DNA of 16,233 nucleotides, from positions 1 to 16,233 of the forward strand of contig JALTOP010000254.1 of assembly GCA_027000105.1 (NCBI GenBank), given 5' to 3'. Origin of the DNA: Planctomycetaceae bacterium (GTDB taxonomy: Bacteria > Planctomycetota > Planctomycetia > Planctomycetales > Planctomycetaceae). Positions within the stretch are counted from its first letter, which is position 1; every line of letters starts with the position of its first letter. This document shows, in pieces, positions 15,295 to 16,233 of this stretch. Both the position numbers and the translations under genes were made by a program. The notes beneath the pieces are model-generated. The model made no database searches and had not been told where the DNA came from. It was given only the letters and a program-made list of their open reading frames with translations.

Positions 15295-15338
15295 AATAAG
15301 TTTGCCCTTACAACTGATCGGTTATTTTATAATGAACG

Positions 15339-15344
15339 ATTATA
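15339..15344 (-). promoter_or_regulatory. possible -10 element TATAAT upstream of DUF1501 copy 3
   Basis: A leftward TATAAT lies 44 nt before the ATG at 15294, in the 89-nt gap after the DUF1553 gene. The best upstream hexamer (TTATGA, 15-nt spacing) is weak. Read-through from the DUF1553 gene is an alternative. Confidence 0.35.
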
Positions 15345-15383
15345 CCTGGATGCGACGTTTCATAAGAGAGTGGAATAACAGGA

Positions 15384-16233
15384 TTATTGCACGAACAGAA
15401 ATTCTCGCGTATTCACCAGGGCCCAGACGACATTGCCATAACCGGCTGCGCCATTTTCCCTGACCTCCTGCAGCGCGATCTTTTTCTCCTCTTCGTTGGG
15501 AAAACGGCTCAGAATGGAAAGAAAAATTGTATCAACGCGATCCTCGGGAGTTTTTTTGGCCTGGACATTCGCGACCAGACTCGAATTTTTGTGTAGCAGC
15601 AAATGAGTCAACGGCCCATTGAACATCTGCAGGATTTGTGGAACAGAACCATCATCATAGTTCCCCTGGATTGTTTCCCGGTCGGACTGACCAAACTGCC
15701 TCAAAAAATGCGAAGGAGGCACCGGCTGCGGTAGCTCGGACGCCCTGACCAGCAACAAATTCTGATGCTTGAATTTTTTGTCTCTCGCGTTTCGGAATTT
15801 GTAAGAGGTAACCCGGCGAAGTTCCTTGTCCCGAGCGAAAACTTCCTCCGGTGTGACGCTGGCCAGGTCGATATTGAGCAGATTCGCCTGCACGAAAGCA
15901 GGCTCGCGCTGATACTCTTTGGGAGGCGTAACAGCAATATTGATGAAGGAATCCCAAACCTGTTCGGGAGTCATTCGGCGAAGAATCGGCCCCGGAAAGT
16001 GGTAATCGGTTCCCAATTCGTTTTCTACCAATGTTGCCTCTCTTTGGTACGTTTTCGTATTGTAGATGATGCGCATAAACTCCTTCATATCGAAATCCAG
16101 CCGGTGCATTTCCGAAACAAGAAAATCGAGCAATTCCGGGTTCGTGGCGACGGTGTCATCTTTCATATCATCGACCGGTTCAATAAGCCCCAAACCGAAG
16201 GCACGCTTCCAAAGACGGTTGACAATCGTCTTG
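15384..16233 (-). CDS. DUF1553-type protein (planctomycete PSD1-like), C-terminal 282 residues, runs off right edge
   Basis: The frame is open to the right edge, and the residues before the first apparent start (KTIVNRLWKRAFGLGLIEPV) are themselves the family hallmark 'VNRlWkrlfGrGLV.PvDDm'. The gene is therefore cut by the window, not short. DUF1553 features that follow are NPELLDFLVSEM, then RIIYNTKTYQRE, the 'I.nS.tYqrs' segment of the family. After these come RRMTPEQVWDSFINIA, then PPSHFLRQFGQSDRE, PQILQMFNGP and the C-terminal NTREFLFVQ. In planctomycetes such domains are usually fused to an N-terminal planctomycete cytochrome c and DUF1549 domain in exported proteins of about 700-1100 residues. 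That part would lie beyond the window. The role is unestablished. Being directly upstream of a DUF1501 gene is the normal arrangement. Confidence 0.9.
   Translation of the reverse strand, partial: KTIVNRLWKRAFGLGLIEPVDDMKDDTVATNPELLDFLVSEMHRLDFDMKEFMRIIYNTKTYQREATLVENELGTDYHFPGPILRRMTPEQVWDSFINIAVTPPKEYQREPAFVQANLLNIDLASVTPEEVFARDKELRRVTSYKFRNARDKKFKHQNLLLVRASELPQPVPPSHFLRQFGQSDRETIQGNYDDGSVPQILQMFNGPLTHLLLHKNSSLVANVQAKKTPEDRVDTIFLSILSRFPNEEEKKIALQEVRENGAAGYGNVVWALVNTREFLFVQ

Overview
The window looks like a chromosomal segment of a planctomycete (order Planctomycetales). The basis is family content: three tandem DUF1501 proteins with twin-arginine signals, the C-terminal half of a DUF1553-type protein (the usual DUF1501 partner), two secreted PQQ-like beta-propeller proteins (one opening with the WPGFRGP motif common in this phylum), a Gfo/Idh/MocA oxidoreductase and a SpoIIE-type phosphatase. 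Base composition is moderate, near 50% GC by eye, so a genus cannot be named. I see no rRNA, tRNA, CRISPR array, transposase or phage gene.

Layout. Positions 1-7668 form a leftward block: a SpoIIE phosphatase with a degenerate receiver domain (7668-6475), a Gfo/Idh/MocA oxidoreductase (6432-5314), a secreted PQQ-like propeller protein (5146-3884), a large secreted GH42-like glycosidase candidate (3878-819), a 101-residue protein of unknown function (814-509), and the N-terminal part of an RmlD-like short-chain dehydrogenase that leaves the window (474-1). Gaps between the last four genes are 5, 4 and 34 nt, so they look like one transcription unit. A 13-nt direct repeat lies in the 167-nt gap ahead of the propeller gene.

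Positions 8271-10635 run rightward: a 90-residue Gly/Ala/Glu/Lys-rich lipoprotein, an intrinsic terminator, and a TTG-started secreted propeller protein with a C-terminal Ig-like region. This gene converges on the third block (10672-16233, leftward): a DUF1553 protein cut by the right edge, then DUF1501 proteins of 429, 457 and 472 residues. The upstream gap of each DUF1501 gene carries a perfect TATAAT hexamer, so they may be transcribed separately.

How it fits together (inference): the left block resembles an envelope carbohydrate-processing locus, with an exported glycosidase and propeller protein plus a cytoplasmic NAD(P)-dependent sugar oxidoreductase. The right block is the planctomycete DUF1553/DUF1501 module, whose biochemical role is not established. 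Three proteins have substitutions at positions normally needed for activity: Asn for the receiver Asp in the phosphatase, Val for Lys in the oxidoreductase EKP motif, and loss of YxxxK in the RmlD-like protein. I found no clear previously undescribed defence or mobile system. The most unusual points are these substitutions, the DUF1501 triplication and a terminator placed directly in front of a start codon.
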